From: Nocardia sp. MH4
GTDB taxonomy: Bacteria; Actinomycetota; Actinomycetes; Mycobacteriales; Mycobacteriaceae
Direction of reading: 5' to 3'
DNA: 64,000 nucleotides
Assembly: GCF_019266065.1 (NCBI RefSeq)
Contig: NZ_LPNR01000104.1
Coordinates: 47,027-111,026, forward strand
Shown piece after piece: positions 18,277-27,107 of this stretch; positions within the stretch are counted from its first letter, which is position 1; the number at the start of each line of letters is the position of its first letter. The notes beneath the pieces are model-generated. The model was not told where the DNA came from and ran no database searches. It was given only the letters and a program-made list of their open reading frames with translations. The position numbers and the translations under genes are program-made.

Positions 18277-20661
18277 TCAGTAGATATGGGCGGTGTGCGG
18301 GAGATCGGCAACCGAGGTGCCTACCTGCACGACGAACTCGCCGGGCTCGCTCTCCCAGCCGGTGGGTCCCCAATGCTGGAAGGCGCGATCGGGCAGGGGG
18401 ATCGCGACGGTCCGGGAATCGCCGGGAGCCAGGGTGACTGCGGTGAAACCGGCAAGCCAGCGGACCGGTCGGTCCACGGCGCTGTCCGGGCGCGAAAGAT
18501 AGACCTGAACGACCTGTTTGCCGTCGCGATCTCCGGTGTTGGTCACCGTGATCGACACGGTGCGCCCTGCCACGACGAGGTCGTTGGTCGACCACGTCGT
18601 ATAGCCGAGGCCGTGGCCGAAGGGGTAGGCGGGTTCGGTGCCCGCCCGCAGCCACGCGCGATAGCCGATGTGGATGCCCTCGGTGTAGTCGAGGACGCCG
18701 TTGACCGGCGTGGTGTTCAGGACCGGGACGTCGGCCATGGTCTTGGGCCAGGTGGTCGGCAGCCGGCCGCCGGGTTCGGCGGTGCCGGTGAGCACATCGG
18801 CCAGTGCCGCGCCGAACTCCTGGCCGGGGAACCAGGACAGCAGCACGGCGGCGACGTCGTCGCGCCACGGCATCTCCACCGGTGCGCCGGAATTCACCAC
18901 GACGACGGTGCGCGGGTTCACCGCGGCGACGGCGGCGACGAGCTCGTCCTGACGGCCGGGCAGCCGCAGCGAGGTGCGGTCGACACCTTCGCTCTCGATC
19001 TGCTCGGTGGTGCCGACCACGACCACGGCCACCCCGGCCGCGCGCGCCAGTTCGACAGCGGCCGCGAACTCCTCCTCGTCGTCGCGCTGGGGACGCCGGA
19101 CGCCGAGGGTGGCGCCGAGGATGATCCCGAGGCCGGGCATGGCCTCTTCGATGCTCGTCACGAGCCGCACCTCGACCTCGTCGCCGACGGCGAGGGTTCG
19201 GGTCACGTGACGCTGGGGCGGGTCGAGCAGCGCCGCGGCCGGATCGCCGGAATCCAGCGGCACGTTCTCGTCCAGCACGGTCTCGCCGTCGAGGTCGAGC
19301 CGGATGTGGCCGACGCCGCCGAAACCGATCTGCCAGTCACCTGCCCTGTCGGCGCGCAGGCGGGTGCGCATCTCGACCGTGTTCGACTGCGCCGCCAGCG
19401 GTTCACCGAGCAGCACGAGGCGGCTGGTGGTGCGGTGCTGGGTGCCGAGCACGGTGTCGTCTTTCAGGAACCGCGCGGACAGGCCCGGTTCGCCGGTCTC
19501 GGGATCGGTCATGATCGCCACCGGGGCCGGAATCAGATCCTCGGACAGGTGAACGCCCGCGGTGTGGGTCAGTGGCAGGCGGCCGGTCAGGCCTTCCACC
19601 GGGGTGGTGGTGTGGCCTGGGATCACGGTCGCGCTGCCGCCGCCGAGGAAGCGGGGTTCGCCCGCCGACGGACCGAGCAGCGCGATGTTCGTCTCCGGCC
19701 CCAGTGGCAGGACACCGTCGTTGCGCACCAAGACCATGGCCTGCGCGGCGACCCGGCGGACCAGATCCTGTGCTTGCGCGTCGGTGAAAACCGTTGTGGG
19801 TTGCGGTGTTCCGTCCAGAGCGCCGACGCGCTCGGCGAAGCGGAGGATGCGGCGCACCTTGTCGTCGATGGCCGACTCGGCGATCTCGCCCGCGCGCACG
19901 GCGGCGGCCAGCGGCTCACCCCACAGGTACGGCGGGCCGGGCATACACAGGTCGGTGCCCTGCGCCGCGCTCTCGGTGGTGCGCACGGCAGTCCAGTCCG
20001 AGACCACCACGCCGTCGAATCCCCAAGTGCCCTTGAGTGGTTCGTCGAGCAGCGGATTCTCGGTCATGGTGGTGCCGTTGACGGCGTTGTACGCGTCCAT
20101 GATCATCCACGCGCCCGCCTCGACGGTGCGTTCGAACGGGTAGAGGTAGAGCTCACGCAGTGCCCGATCGTCGACGCGGACGTCGACGGTGAAGCGCTCG
20201 GTCTCGGAATCGTTGGCCACGTAGTGTTTCGGGCACGCGCTGACGCCGTGCGCCTGCACCGCCCGCACGTAGGCGTCGGCCATCTCGGCGGTGAGGAGCG
20301 GGTCTTCGGAGAAACACTCGAAATGTCTGCCGCCCAGCGGGGAACGATGCAGGTTCATCGTCGGGCCGAGGACTGCGTAGACGTCCTTGCGGCGTGCCTC
20401 GGCGGCGATCAGGGCGCCGATCTCGCTGAGCACCGCCGGGTCCCAGGTCGCGGCGACCGCGGTGCCGGAGGGCAGGCTCACCGACGGGTCGCGTTCGTCC
20501 CAGTTCTCGCCGCGCACACCGGAGGGGCCGTCGGAGACCGGCATCTCGGCGAGTCCGAGCGCGGGGTCACCGGCCATCCGGAACAGGCTCGCACCGGAGA
20601 TCAGGCGGAGCTTGCCGTCCAGATCCAGTTCGGTGAGTAGTTCCTCGAGGTGGTCTTGCAT
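18277..20661 (-). CDS. GH3-family beta-glycosidase (paralogue 1)
   Basis: This 794-residue glycoside hydrolase family 3 enzyme has a TIM-barrel domain (1-~290) with substrate segments GRHFECFSEDP and KHYVAND (residues 145-151) and the nucleophile Asp222 in VVVSDWTAV. A PA14-type beta domain is inserted near 390-530. The sandwich domain has VVVVGTTEQIESEGVDRTSL and the acid/base region. A fibronectin-III-like end (~700-785) finishes the protein. There is no signal peptide, so it cleaves imported glycosides in the cytosol. It is collinear with the second GH3 at 35.6 kb. Genes on either side (secreted hydrolase, exporter, PucR) suggest handling of a glycosylated natural product. The AAAGG ribosome site is 11 bases before the ATG. 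Confidence 0.93.
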   Translation of the reverse strand: MQDHLEELLTELDLDGKLRLISGASLFRMAGDPALGLAEMPVSDGPSGVRGENWDERDPSVSLPSGTAVAATWDPAVLSEIGALIAAEARRKDVYAVLGPTMNLHRSPLGGRHFECFSEDPLLTAEMADAYVRAVQAHGVSACPKHYVANDSETERFTVDVRVDDRALRELYLYPFERTVEAGAWMIMDAYNAVNGTTMTENPLLDEPLKGTWGFDGVVVSDWTAVRTTESAAQGTDLCMPGPPYLWGEPLAAAVRAGEIAESAIDDKVRRILRFAERVGALDGTPQPTTVFTDAQAQDLVRRVAAQAMVLVRNDGVLPLGPETNIALLGPSAGEPRFLGGGSATVIPGHTTTPVEGLTGRLPLTHTAGVHLSEDLIPAPVAIMTDPETGEPGLSARFLKDDTVLGTQHRTTSRLVLLGEPLAAQSNTVEMRTRLRADRAGDWQIGFGGVGHIRLDLDGETVLDENVPLDSGDPAAALLDPPQRHVTRTLAVGDEVEVRLVTSIEEAMPGLGIILGATLGVRRPQRDDEEEFAAAVELARAAGVAVVVVGTTEQIESEGVDRTSLRLPGRQDELVAAVAAVNPRTVVVVNSGAPVEMPWRDDVAAVLLSWFPGQEFGAALADVLTGTAEPGGRLPTTWPKTMADVPVLNTTPVNGVLDYTEGIHIGYRAWLRAGTEPAYPFGHGLGYTTWSTNDLVVAGRTVSITVTNTGDRDGKQVVQVYLSRPDSAVDRPVRWLAGFTAVTLAPGDSRTVAIPLPDRAFQHWGPTGWESEPGEFVVQVGTSVADLPHTAHIY

Positions 20662-20683
20662 GAAAGACGCAGCCTTTCCTAGG

Positions 20684-21697
20684 TCAGCGGGTGATGGTGC
20701 TGGCTTGATCGGACCAGTGGGGGTTGTGCAGTATTTCGCCGGTCTCGGTGAGGAACGCGGCGCGAGCGGCGGAATCGCCGCGCAGTCGGTCCATGAACCA
20801 GGCGGTGACGTAGCCGAGGTAGCGGTAGACGCCCTCGGTGCAGCTGTAATTCGTGCAGTGCGGCTGGCCCTGGACGTCGTTGTGCTGGGCGCCGACCACC
20901 GCGGCGCGGGCTTTGGGCAGTCCGGCGGGCAGCGCGTCGTAGTACGCCTGCATCGACTGCATCCCGATCAGCTGCGGCGGGAGTTGCTGCGTCGAGGGCG
21001 AGGCGCCGTCGGCCGTGCCGTTGACCAGCAGCACCGAGCCCGAGGTCACCGCGGTGGGGTCGACGCAGGGGCTCTGGCCGTCGACGGTCGGCAGTGACCC
21101 GCAGGCCGCCGACCACGGCATCTCGAGCGTCAGCGCGGTATCGACGGCGCCGCCGCCGCGGGCGAGCGCGTTGATCGCGCCGAGGCCGCCCTGCGAATGC
21201 CCCGCCGCGCCCACAGCGGTGATGTCGATCTTGCCGTGGAAGATGCCGGTCTGGTCGCTGTTCTGCTGAGCCAGGTACCGCACCGCGTCGAGCAGTTGCA
21301 CGCCGGTGCCGGTGTCGGTGCGGTCGGCGGCGATCACCACGAATCCCCAGGACGCCAGATGCGCGAGCAGATACGCGTATTCGCGCGGGTGAGCCAGGGT
21401 GCCGTTGCCCCAGGTGATGACCGGGTGCACGACGCCGCCGGCGCCGAGGTCGGCCGGGTACCAGATGTCGTAGCTGTCGCCGGTCGATGTGCAGCAGTCG
21501 ATACCGGTCCGCTCGGTCACGGCCCACGGGCCCGGCGCGTAGTAGAAGGCTTCGACGGGGGCGGTGGGTCGGTAGGGCGGCGCCGCCCCCGCCGGGGTCA
21601 CCCCGGTCGCGGCGGCGACCAGTAGCGCGAGGGAGATCAGCGCGACCCGCGCGCCAGTGCGCGGGCGCCGACCGGACAAGACAGTTCTATTGCTCAC
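20684..21697 (-). CDS. Secreted alpha/beta hydrolase (PHB-depolymerase/chlorophyllase-like)
   Basis: This 337-residue exported hydrolase has an Arg-rich start, a hydrophobic core ALISLALLVAAATGV and cleavage near AGA (residue ~39). The mature part has HPVITWGNGTLAHP (oxyanion loop), AAGHSQGGLGAINA (nucleophile Ser), VLLVNGTADGASP (Asp loop) and a His in VVGAQHNDVQG. This is the layout of poly-ester or lipase-like dienelactone-fold enzymes. Four Cys (TGIDCCTST, CGSLP, CVDP, CTNYSC) suggest disulfides outside the cell. The GTG at 21697 is used; no ribosome site precedes it, but TATCGT lies eight bases upstream, so the message may be leaderless. It is first in the operon with the GH3. Confidence 0.8.
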   Translation of the reverse strand: MSNRTVLSGRRPRTGARVALISLALLVAAATGVTPAGAAPPYRPTAPVEAFYYAPGPWAVTERTGIDCCTSTGDSYDIWYPADLGAGGVVHPVITWGNGTLAHPREYAYLLAHLASWGFVVIAADRTDTGTGVQLLDAVRYLAQQNSDQTGIFHGKIDITAVGAAGHSQGGLGAINALARGGGAVDTALTLEMPWSAACGSLPTVDGQSPCVDPTAVTSGSVLLVNGTADGASPSTQQLPPQLIGMQSMQAYYDALPAGLPKARAAVVGAQHNDVQGQPHCTNYSCTEGVYRYLGYVTAWFMDRLRGDSAARAAFLTETGEILHNPHWSDQASTITR

Positions 21698-21749
21698 GAT
21701 CTCGGACGATAGGGAGATCCACGGGCCGGACCACGTGGTCAGCGCCGTC

Positions 21750-21801
21750 TTGCAGACTGTTTGCAGACACCCCGCGCGGGGGAACACCGGCGACGTATTC
21801 T
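21750..21801 (+). promoter_or_regulatory. Direct repeat and -10 element before the XRE gene
   Basis: TTGCAGAC occurs at 21750-21757 and again at 21761-21768, an 11-base period that suits a regulator dimer on one DNA face. A TATTCT -10 hexamer (21796-21801) lies eight bases before the uORF ATG (21810). The divergent secreted hydrolase starts at 21697, so the repeats could serve both genes. Confidence 0.45.
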
Positions 21802-21809
21802 CGACACCG

Positions 21810-21848
21810 ATGAACGAGTCGGCCCGCAGTGTCGCGGACCTCGCATGA
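21810..21848 (+). CDS. 12-codon leaderless uORF (MNESARSVADLA)
   Basis: ATG at 21810 opens a 12-residue frame ending in TGA at 21846-21848, which overlaps the ATG of the XRE gene (ATGA). It follows a TATTCT hexamer at a distance giving a leader of about two bases or none. The XRE gene itself has no ribosome site, so ribosomes probably load on this uORF and re-initiate. The same layout occurs at 28846-28884. Confidence 0.5.
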   Translation: MNESARSVADLA

Positions 21849-23092
21849 GCGAGGTCGGCTCCGCGTTGCGTGCGGCGCGCACCGCCGCGGGGATCAGCCT
21901 GCAGGGGATGGCCGCGCGCACGAACTATTCCAAGCCGTACCTCGGTCAGCTCGAGACCGGGGCCCGGGCGGTGCGTGCCGAACACGTGGCCGCCTACGAG
22001 TCTGCACTGGAAACCTCGCTGACTGCTCTGCACGACCGGCTGACCGTCGAGTCGGTCAGCGAACTGGACGATCTGCCCACGCAGCTGTCGTCGCTGCTGC
22101 TACCGCCACACGGCGCGCACGGCCGTGGCGAGCACCCCGCCTTCGCCGCGACCGAGCTGGCGGCCGCCGAACAGCTCGTGACCTGGGCGCGAGGCAGGCA
22201 ATGGAGCGACGGGCAGGCGCCGCGCCACGCGGTCACGGCCTGGCTGGCCGCGAATCTGCCACGGTTGCAGCAACTCTCGGCTGCCCAGCGGCACGGTCGC
22301 GCCCTGCGGATCGGTGCGGAACTGGCCGATATCGCCGCCGCCATGAGCTGGGACGTGGAGGACATCGTCGCGGCCCGCCGCTACTCGGTGGCCGCCGCTC
22401 GGCTGGCCCACGCCGCGGGCGACACGGTGCTGACGGCCGCGATCCTCACCGAGTCGACGTGGCAGTTGCTCGACAGCGGCAGCCCGGCGGAGGCACTGGA
22501 GATCGCCCAGCTCGCCCAGTATCTGGCGCGCCGCACGGCGACGCCGCTGCTGCGCGTGGCGCTGGCCGAGCTAGAGGCCTACGCGCACGGCATTCTCGGT
22601 GAACAGGCGGCGTTTCAGCGCGCGATCGTCGTCGCCGCGGAATGCCGTGGCGAAGCCGCGGCGACCGCGTCCGCCGATCACCCCGCCGACCGCAGCCTGA
22701 TCGCGGCCACCATCGGCATGCTCCTCGGCCCGCGTCGGGACTGGCCGGGGCCGGGCCAGCAGTCGCGGCTACTCGGAAACAGCTACCGGCAGCTCATCGC
22801 GACCCGGCCGGATCTGGCCCGGATCGCCTTCGGCGACGTCCACCCACCGGTGCCGCGGGAATTCCTGACACCGGCGATGACCGCGATTTCCTCGGCTCGT
22901 CTGCAGTTGATGCTCGGCGATCCAGAACAGGCGGTCGAGCAGGTCGAACTGGCGTTGTCGTTCGAGGGCAACCCGACCGGCCGCACTGCGGCCCGGCTGT
23001 CCGACTTCTGGCACGAGTCGGTGGAGTTCGCCGCGGTTCCGGCGGTGAGCGACGTCCGCGGCGCGATCCACGACATGGTCGGGCTCGGCTGA
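21845..23092 (+). CDS. XRE-family regulator with helical C-terminal domain
   Basis: This 415-residue protein has an N-terminal helix-turn-helix (residues ~3-60: GSALRAARTAAGISLQGMA and YSKPYLGQLETGAR). A large Ala/Leu-rich helical domain follows that looks like tetratricopeptide-type repeats (e.g. LAHAAGDTVLTAAILTESTW, GSPAEALEIAQLAQYLARR). This architecture is common in Nocardia and Streptomyces, where such genes often sit beside secondary-metabolism or small-peptide genes. The start is the ATG at 21845, coupled by ATGA to the 12-codon uORF; the longer upstream frame has no start signals. It ends two bases from the convergent DUF305 gene. Target unknown, possibly the divergent hydrolase-GH3 operon. 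Confidence 0.85.
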   Translation: MSEVGSALRAARTAAGISLQGMAARTNYSKPYLGQLETGARAVRAEHVAAYESALETSLTALHDRLTVESVSELDDLPTQLSSLLLPPHGAHGRGEHPAFAATELAAAEQLVTWARGRQWSDGQAPRHAVTAWLAANLPRLQQLSAAQRHGRALRIGAELADIAAAMSWDVEDIVAARRYSVAAARLAHAAGDTVLTAAILTESTWQLLDSGSPAEALEIAQLAQYLARRTATPLLRVALAELEAYAHGILGEQAAFQRAIVVAAECRGEAAATASADHPADRSLIAATIGMLLGPRRDWPGPGQQSRLLGNSYRQLIATRPDLARIAFGDVHPPVPREFLTPAMTAISSARLQLMLGDPEQAVEQVELALSFEGNPTGRTAARLSDFWHESVEFAAVPAVSDVRGAIHDMVGLG

Positions 23093-23094
23093 GC

Positions 23095-23712
23095 TCAGCC
23101 GGTGGCTGCCGTGCCGCGCCTGCCGAGCAGCAGACCGATGAGCCCGGACTCCTGGCTCTGCGTGCTGATCATGTCGCGCGCCGCCTGTTCGACCGGGCCG
23201 CCGGTGGACAATTCGTCGAAGGTCTGGGCCATGGCCACCCCGCCCTGGTGGTGGCGATACATCAGACGCAGGAACTTCGTTTCCGCCTCCGCGCCGTGGG
23301 CCTGGGCGAGAGCGTCGAGGTCGGCCTGGGTGGCCATGCCGGGCATCGTGGCCGACACGGCGTGGTGATGGCCGGTCGGCATCCACGACATCGGGTGCGG
23401 GTTGGTCGGGGTCACCGCGGCCAACCGGAGCCAGCCGAGCATCATGCCGATCTCCAGACGCTGGGCGGCGGCGATCTGATCGGCCAGCTGCCGCACCGTG
23501 GGATCGACGTCGGCGGCGAGACGGTCGACCATCATCAGCGCCTGCTGATGGTGTCCGGTCATGTCCTGCACGAAACCGATCTCGGTCGGGGTCAACACCG
23601 GTGTGGCCGTGACGTTCTCGGAGACCACCAGCGGTCGCAGAGCTGCCCCGAGCACCAGCAGGAGCAGGATCGAGGCGGCCACTGCGGCGCCGAGGGTCAC
23701 CCGTCGACTCAT
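23095..23712 (-). CDS. DUF305-family membrane-anchored protein
   Basis: This 205-residue protein has an N-terminal membrane anchor or signal (TLGAAVAASILLLLVLGAAL, residues ~6-25) and a DUF305 ferritin-like helical domain. Its repeated His/Met motifs are FVQDMTGHHQQALMMVDRL, TGHHHAVSATMPGM and LRLMYRHHQGGVAMAQ. DUF305 proteins bind metal, often copper, in the periplasm or cell-surface space; the many His and Met residues fit that. The ATG at 23712 overlaps the upstream stop (ATGA), making it third in the TetR-LVIVD-DUF305 operon. Confidence 0.88.
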   Translation of the reverse strand: MSRRVTLGAAVAASILLLLVLGAALRPLVVSENVTATPVLTPTEIGFVQDMTGHHQQALMMVDRLAADVDPTVRQLADQIAAAQRLEIGMMLGWLRLAAVTPTNPHPMSWMPTGHHHAVSATMPGMATQADLDALAQAHGAEAETKFLRLMYRHHQGGVAMAQTFDELSTGGPVEQAARDMISTQSQESGLIGLLLGRRGTAATG

Positions 23713-25259
23713 GCGCCGACCGTCGTGTGCTGGTCGGCGGGCGGGAGGTACACCTCGGGCGACAACTCCAGGGTGAGCAGGCCGTTGTCGGCACAGGCCG
23801 CCCACAGCTGATTGCCACGCCATTCGGGGGCCGAGAAGCACCAGTCGGTGGACAGATCGCCGAAGGCCACCTCGCCGGTACGCGAGCCGATCGCCTGCTC
23901 CGGATCGAAGGCGCCCGACTCGACGGCCTGCAGGACCGAGGGCGCGCTGAGCAGCGGGACGCCGATGATCGAAGCGAGGGCATGCGGGGAGTTCCACAGC
24001 TCACTGTTCTGGCCGGTACGCGCGGGTGGGTTGTAGTACGCGATCTCGCGCACCCGGAGCGGGTCGCGCACATCGAACACCCGGATGCCCGAGGAGATCC
24101 AGCCACACGCGAGCGCGGTGGGGTTCACCGGCCGGTCGGCGGAGCAGTAGTGGGCGTCGTAGGCGAACAGCGAGCCGCCCATGCTGGAGGCCATCGCGCT
24201 GTCGCGGTGCTGGGACAGATTGATCTCCAGCTTGATCGTGTTCACCACGCGCGGGTGGGTGTCGTCGGAGATGTCGATGAGTTTGACACCGCCGGAGCCC
24301 GCCTCGTCCGCGGTGAACAGAAACGGCACGCCGTTGTAGGTGACGGGCACGTTCTGCTGGGTCGCCCAGCCGTCGGTCCAGGTCAGCTGGGAGATGATCG
24401 GCACCTGCGGGTCGGGGTCGCGTCGCTGGACCGCGGAGGTGTCCAGGATGGTCAGCCCGCCCATGTTGTTCGCCAGATACAGGCGGTTGCCGTCGGCACG
24501 CAGGCCCATGCCGTGCATGGACTGACCCGGCATGCCCTGCCAGATCACGCGGGGGTCGGCCGGATCGGTCAGGTCGACGGCGCTGACGATGCCGGGGATG
24601 ACGCCCGAGGCCCAGTAGGTGCGGCCGTCCGGGGAGAAGCCGCCTTCGTGCGCCGTGATCTGCACCGGCAGACGCAGGTCGGTGCCGGGGCCCGGGTTGA
24701 GCAGGCGCGGGTGCGCGCAGTCGGAGATGTCGTAGACCGAGATCAGCCCGGCGCCGGTGAAAGCGGGAACGCCGGTGCCGACCAGCAGCTTTCGCGCCGC
24801 GTTGACCTTGAGGCTCTCCCAGGTCCCGGCCAGCATGGCCGGCTCGGTGAGCGTTGCGGTGAGCACCGGGTTCGCCGGATCGGCGACGTCGATCACCTGC
24901 ACGCCCTGGGCGGGCCCGAGTACGTTGCCGGGGAAGAAGCTGCCCAGGTAGACGCAGTGGTCGAACTGCGTCGAGGTGATTCCGGCGCCGCGCCCCGCGT
25001 AGCCGCCGATGCGGCTGATATTGCATCGGTAGCCCTGGGTGCTACGGCCGCTGTCGCGGTCGGCGGCGGGCACGTCGCCCTGCAGGCCGGGTTCCGGGAG
25101 CGCATCGCCCGCGCAGCTCGCCCGGGCGACGGCGGTATCGGCGATCGTGCGGGTCTCCAGGACGACCCCGGTGGCGTCGGGCTGTGCGAGGCCGGTGGTG
25201 GTGGGAATCAGCAGTACGGCCGCCACGGCGATGAGCAGGCGGCGATAGGGAGTTCTCAT
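23709..25259 (-). CDS. Secreted LVIVD-repeat (beta-propeller-like) protein
   Basis: This 516-residue exported protein has an N-terminal signal (LLIAVAAVLLIPTTTGLAQP). The body holds repeating blades of LVIVD type: GVQVIDVADPANPVLTATL, LISVYDISDCAHPRLLNPG, VSAVDLTDPADPRVIWQGM, GLTILDTSAVQRRDPD, VKLIDISDDTHPRVVNTIK and IRVFDVRDPLRVREIAYY. Such repeats form a cell-surface propeller of unknown job. Eight or so Cys suggest disulfides. It overlaps TetR upstream and DUF305 downstream by four bases each, so the three proteins form a unit, perhaps an extracytoplasmic metal or redox system. Confidence 0.88.
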   Translation of the reverse strand: MRTPYRRLLIAVAAVLLIPTTTGLAQPDATGVVLETRTIADTAVARASCAGDALPEPGLQGDVPAADRDSGRSTQGYRCNISRIGGYAGRGAGITSTQFDHCVYLGSFFPGNVLGPAQGVQVIDVADPANPVLTATLTEPAMLAGTWESLKVNAARKLLVGTGVPAFTGAGLISVYDISDCAHPRLLNPGPGTDLRLPVQITAHEGGFSPDGRTYWASGVIPGIVSAVDLTDPADPRVIWQGMPGQSMHGMGLRADGNRLYLANNMGGLTILDTSAVQRRDPDPQVPIISQLTWTDGWATQQNVPVTYNGVPFLFTADEAGSGGVKLIDISDDTHPRVVNTIKLEINLSQHRDSAMASSMGGSLFAYDAHYCSADRPVNPTALACGWISSGIRVFDVRDPLRVREIAYYNPPARTGQNSELWNSPHALASIIGVPLLSAPSVLQAVESGAFDPEQAIGSRTGEVAFGDLSTDWCFSAPEWRGNQLWAACADNGLLTLELSPEVYLPPADQHTTVGA

Positions 25260-25864
25260 GTCGTACTTTCGTGGTGGATGGCCAGGGTGACCAGGGCGTC
25301 GGCGGTCTGGCGGCAGAATCGCTCGCCGTCCTCGTCGCCGCGGGTGAGAGCGCGCAGCAGCGTTGCGCCGCGCAGGAATTCGAAGAGCAGATCGGGATCG
25401 CAGGTGGGGGAGACCTGGCCGGACTCGATCGCCGCGTCGATAGTGGCGCGTAGCGCGACCCGCGCCAAACCTTCGCCGCGCTCACGCAGCCGCTGGTAAC
25501 TCTGCTCGTCGTCGTGATAGGCCGAGAGCAAGCCGGGAATGCCCGAGCGTGCCGCGGGGTGGGTGGCGGCGGCGAAGAACAACCGGGTCCAGGCCAGTAG
25601 ATCGGCGCCGATGTCACCGGTGGGCTGTGGGACGACGCCGGTCTCGAGCGCGAAGATCGCGTCCTCGACAAGGTGGATCTTGTTGGGCCAGCGGCGGTAG
25701 ATCGAGGTGGCGACGACCCCGGCCCGGCGCGCGACGCCCTGGATGGTGGTGGCCTGAAAACCTTGCTCCACCAGCAATTCCTGGGTGGCTCGCAGCACTT
25801 GGGCATCCAGCTGCGGGTCGCGGGGGCGGCCCGGCCCCGATCGGGCCTCGCGGCGTTCACTCAC
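25256..25864 (-). CDS. TetR-family regulator
   Basis: This 202-residue TetR protein has its helix-turn-helix near residues 20-70 (LRATQELLVEQGFQATTIQG, GVVATSIYRRWPNKIHLVED) and a TetR_C-type ligand domain. The GTG at 25864 follows GGAGGAG. It is the first gene of the operon with LVIVD and DUF305 (four-base overlaps) and is divergent from the DUF7064-like gene. Its targets may be its own operon, the divergent lipid-type catabolic genes, or both. Its recognition helix resembles that of the TetR at 28.2 kb (IYRRWP), so similar operators are possible. Confidence 0.87.
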   Translation of the reverse strand: MSERREARSGPGRPRDPQLDAQVLRATQELLVEQGFQATTIQGVARRAGVVATSIYRRWPNKIHLVEDAIFALETGVVPQPTGDIGADLLAWTRLFFAAATHPAARSGIPGLLSAYHDDEQSYQRLRERGEGLARVALRATIDAAIESGQVSPTCDPDLLFEFLRGATLLRALTRGDEDGERFCRQTADALVTLAIHHESTT

Positions 25865-25894
25865 CGTTGTTCACTCCTCCGTCGGCTGGGCAGA

Positions 25895-25991
25895 GCGTAG
25901 CCGAGATCGGATCTTTTTAAAAACGCTTCATGGTGTATTCCAATTAGCTAACTTGAAACCTGTTCCACCCCACATTCGCGAAGGAAAGCCC
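25895..25991 (+). promoter_or_regulatory. Divergent promoter region with small palindrome
   Basis: An AT-rich stretch (TTTTTAAAAACG near 25914-25926) and an 8-bp palindrome TTAGCTAA (25944-25951) lie between the divergent TetR and DUF7064-like genes. AAGGAA at 25981-25986 is the ribosome site of the latter. No longer inverted repeat is visible. Confidence 0.35.
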
Positions 25992-27107
25992 ATGCTGACT
26001 CCCCAGGACGAGCTGCTCTGCCATCAGTTGCCGACCACGTTCGACCACGTCGTCCAGAGCGATTTGCGCTGGACCGAGCGCATCGTGCTCTACGGCTTCG
26101 ACACCACCGGCCGGGTCAGCGTCATGACCGGCATGGCCCGCTACCCCAACCGCAACGTCATGGACGCCTACGCGATGGTCACCATCGACGGCACAGCGCA
26201 CGTGGCGCGCCTGTCGCGCGAGATCGGCGGCAAGTACGACGACCTGGACGCCTGGCAGGTCGGCCCCTACCGCTACGAGATCACCGAGCCGCTGCGCGGG
26301 GTGCGCGCCAGCCTCGGCGACAACGACCACGGGGTGCGCCTCGAGCTGAACTTCGCCGGACAGTTCCCCGCCTACGAGCAGGAGCCCGCCTTCTTCCGCA
26401 GCCGCGGGCGGGTCCGCGAGGACGCGCGACGCTACTACCAGAACGGTGCGGTCACCGGCTGGCTCGAGGTCGACGGCGAACGCATCGAGATCGATCCGAG
26501 GACCTGGTGGTTCGGTCGCGACCATTCGTGGGGCACCCGGCACGGTGGTGGCGGCGGCAGTCTGGGCGAGGGGAGCGGCTTGCAGCCGTCCGAAATCCCC
26601 GACGGTGTCCTGTATTTCATGGGCATCTTCCAGTTCGACGACGAGTTGGTGCACTTCGCCCAGCGTGAGACCGCCGACGGGCAGCGCTGGCACTTCGAAG
26701 GCTCCATCCAGCAGCCCATCGAAGCGCAGGCACCGGTCGTGCCGATCGTCGGTGTCACCCACGACCTGAAGTTCCGCGACGACTTCCGGATTGTCACCGA
26801 GGGAACGTTCACGACGAATGCCGCCGACGGCAGCGTCCGTACCTTCTCCGTGACCGCGCTGCATGATTTCTGGCCCGGTCTGGCCGGCTACGACATGTAC
26901 CGCGGCTACGCCTCGGGCATCTGGAAGGGCGAGTCCTACAGTGACGGCTTCACCGTCGACCTGGACGACACCGACGAACTGCGTCAGGTCAGCGTGCTCA
27001 CCGAGACCTTCTGCAAGGTCGAGAGCAGCGACGGAAAGGTCGGTTACGGCCTGGTCGAGATGGTGTTCATGGGGCGCAACGCCCGGTACGGATACGAGGG
27101 CTACTGA
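25992..27107 (+). CDS. DUF7064/DUF7065-like protein (AttH/CrtC-type barrel)
   Basis: This 371-residue protein of repeated beta structure has WTERIVLYGFDTTGRVSVMTGM, GVRLELNFAGQFPAYEQEPAF, GAVTGWLEVDGERIEIDP and the Trp-rich RTWWFGRDHSWG, the last typical of AttH/hydroxyneurosporene-synthase-like lipocalin pairs. The names DUF7064/7065 are from memory. These proteins sit in mycobacterial and rhodococcal lipid or steroid catabolic clusters and may bind or hydrate a hydrophobic substrate. The ATG at 25992 follows AAGGAA. The stop overlaps the next start by one base (TGATG), coupling it to the APH-like kinase, a pairing seen repeatedly in actinobacteria. Confidence 0.7.
   Translation: MLTPQDELLCHQLPTTFDHVVQSDLRWTERIVLYGFDTTGRVSVMTGMARYPNRNVMDAYAMVTIDGTAHVARLSREIGGKYDDLDAWQVGPYRYEITEPLRGVRASLGDNDHGVRLELNFAGQFPAYEQEPAFFRSRGRVREDARRYYQNGAVTGWLEVDGERIEIDPRTWWFGRDHSWGTRHGGGGGSLGEGSGLQPSEIPDGVLYFMGIFQFDDELVHFAQRETADGQRWHFEGSIQQPIEAQAPVVPIVGVTHDLKFRDDFRIVTEGTFTTNAADGSVRTFSVTALHDFWPGLAGYDMYRGYASGIWKGESYSDGFTVDLDDTDELRQVSVLTETFCKVESSDGKVGYGLVEMVFMGRNARYGYEGY

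Noticed and set aside
18160..20640. 826-residue open frame antisense to the first GH3 gene
   Set aside because: Shadow frame without family features; the GH3 gene is clear.
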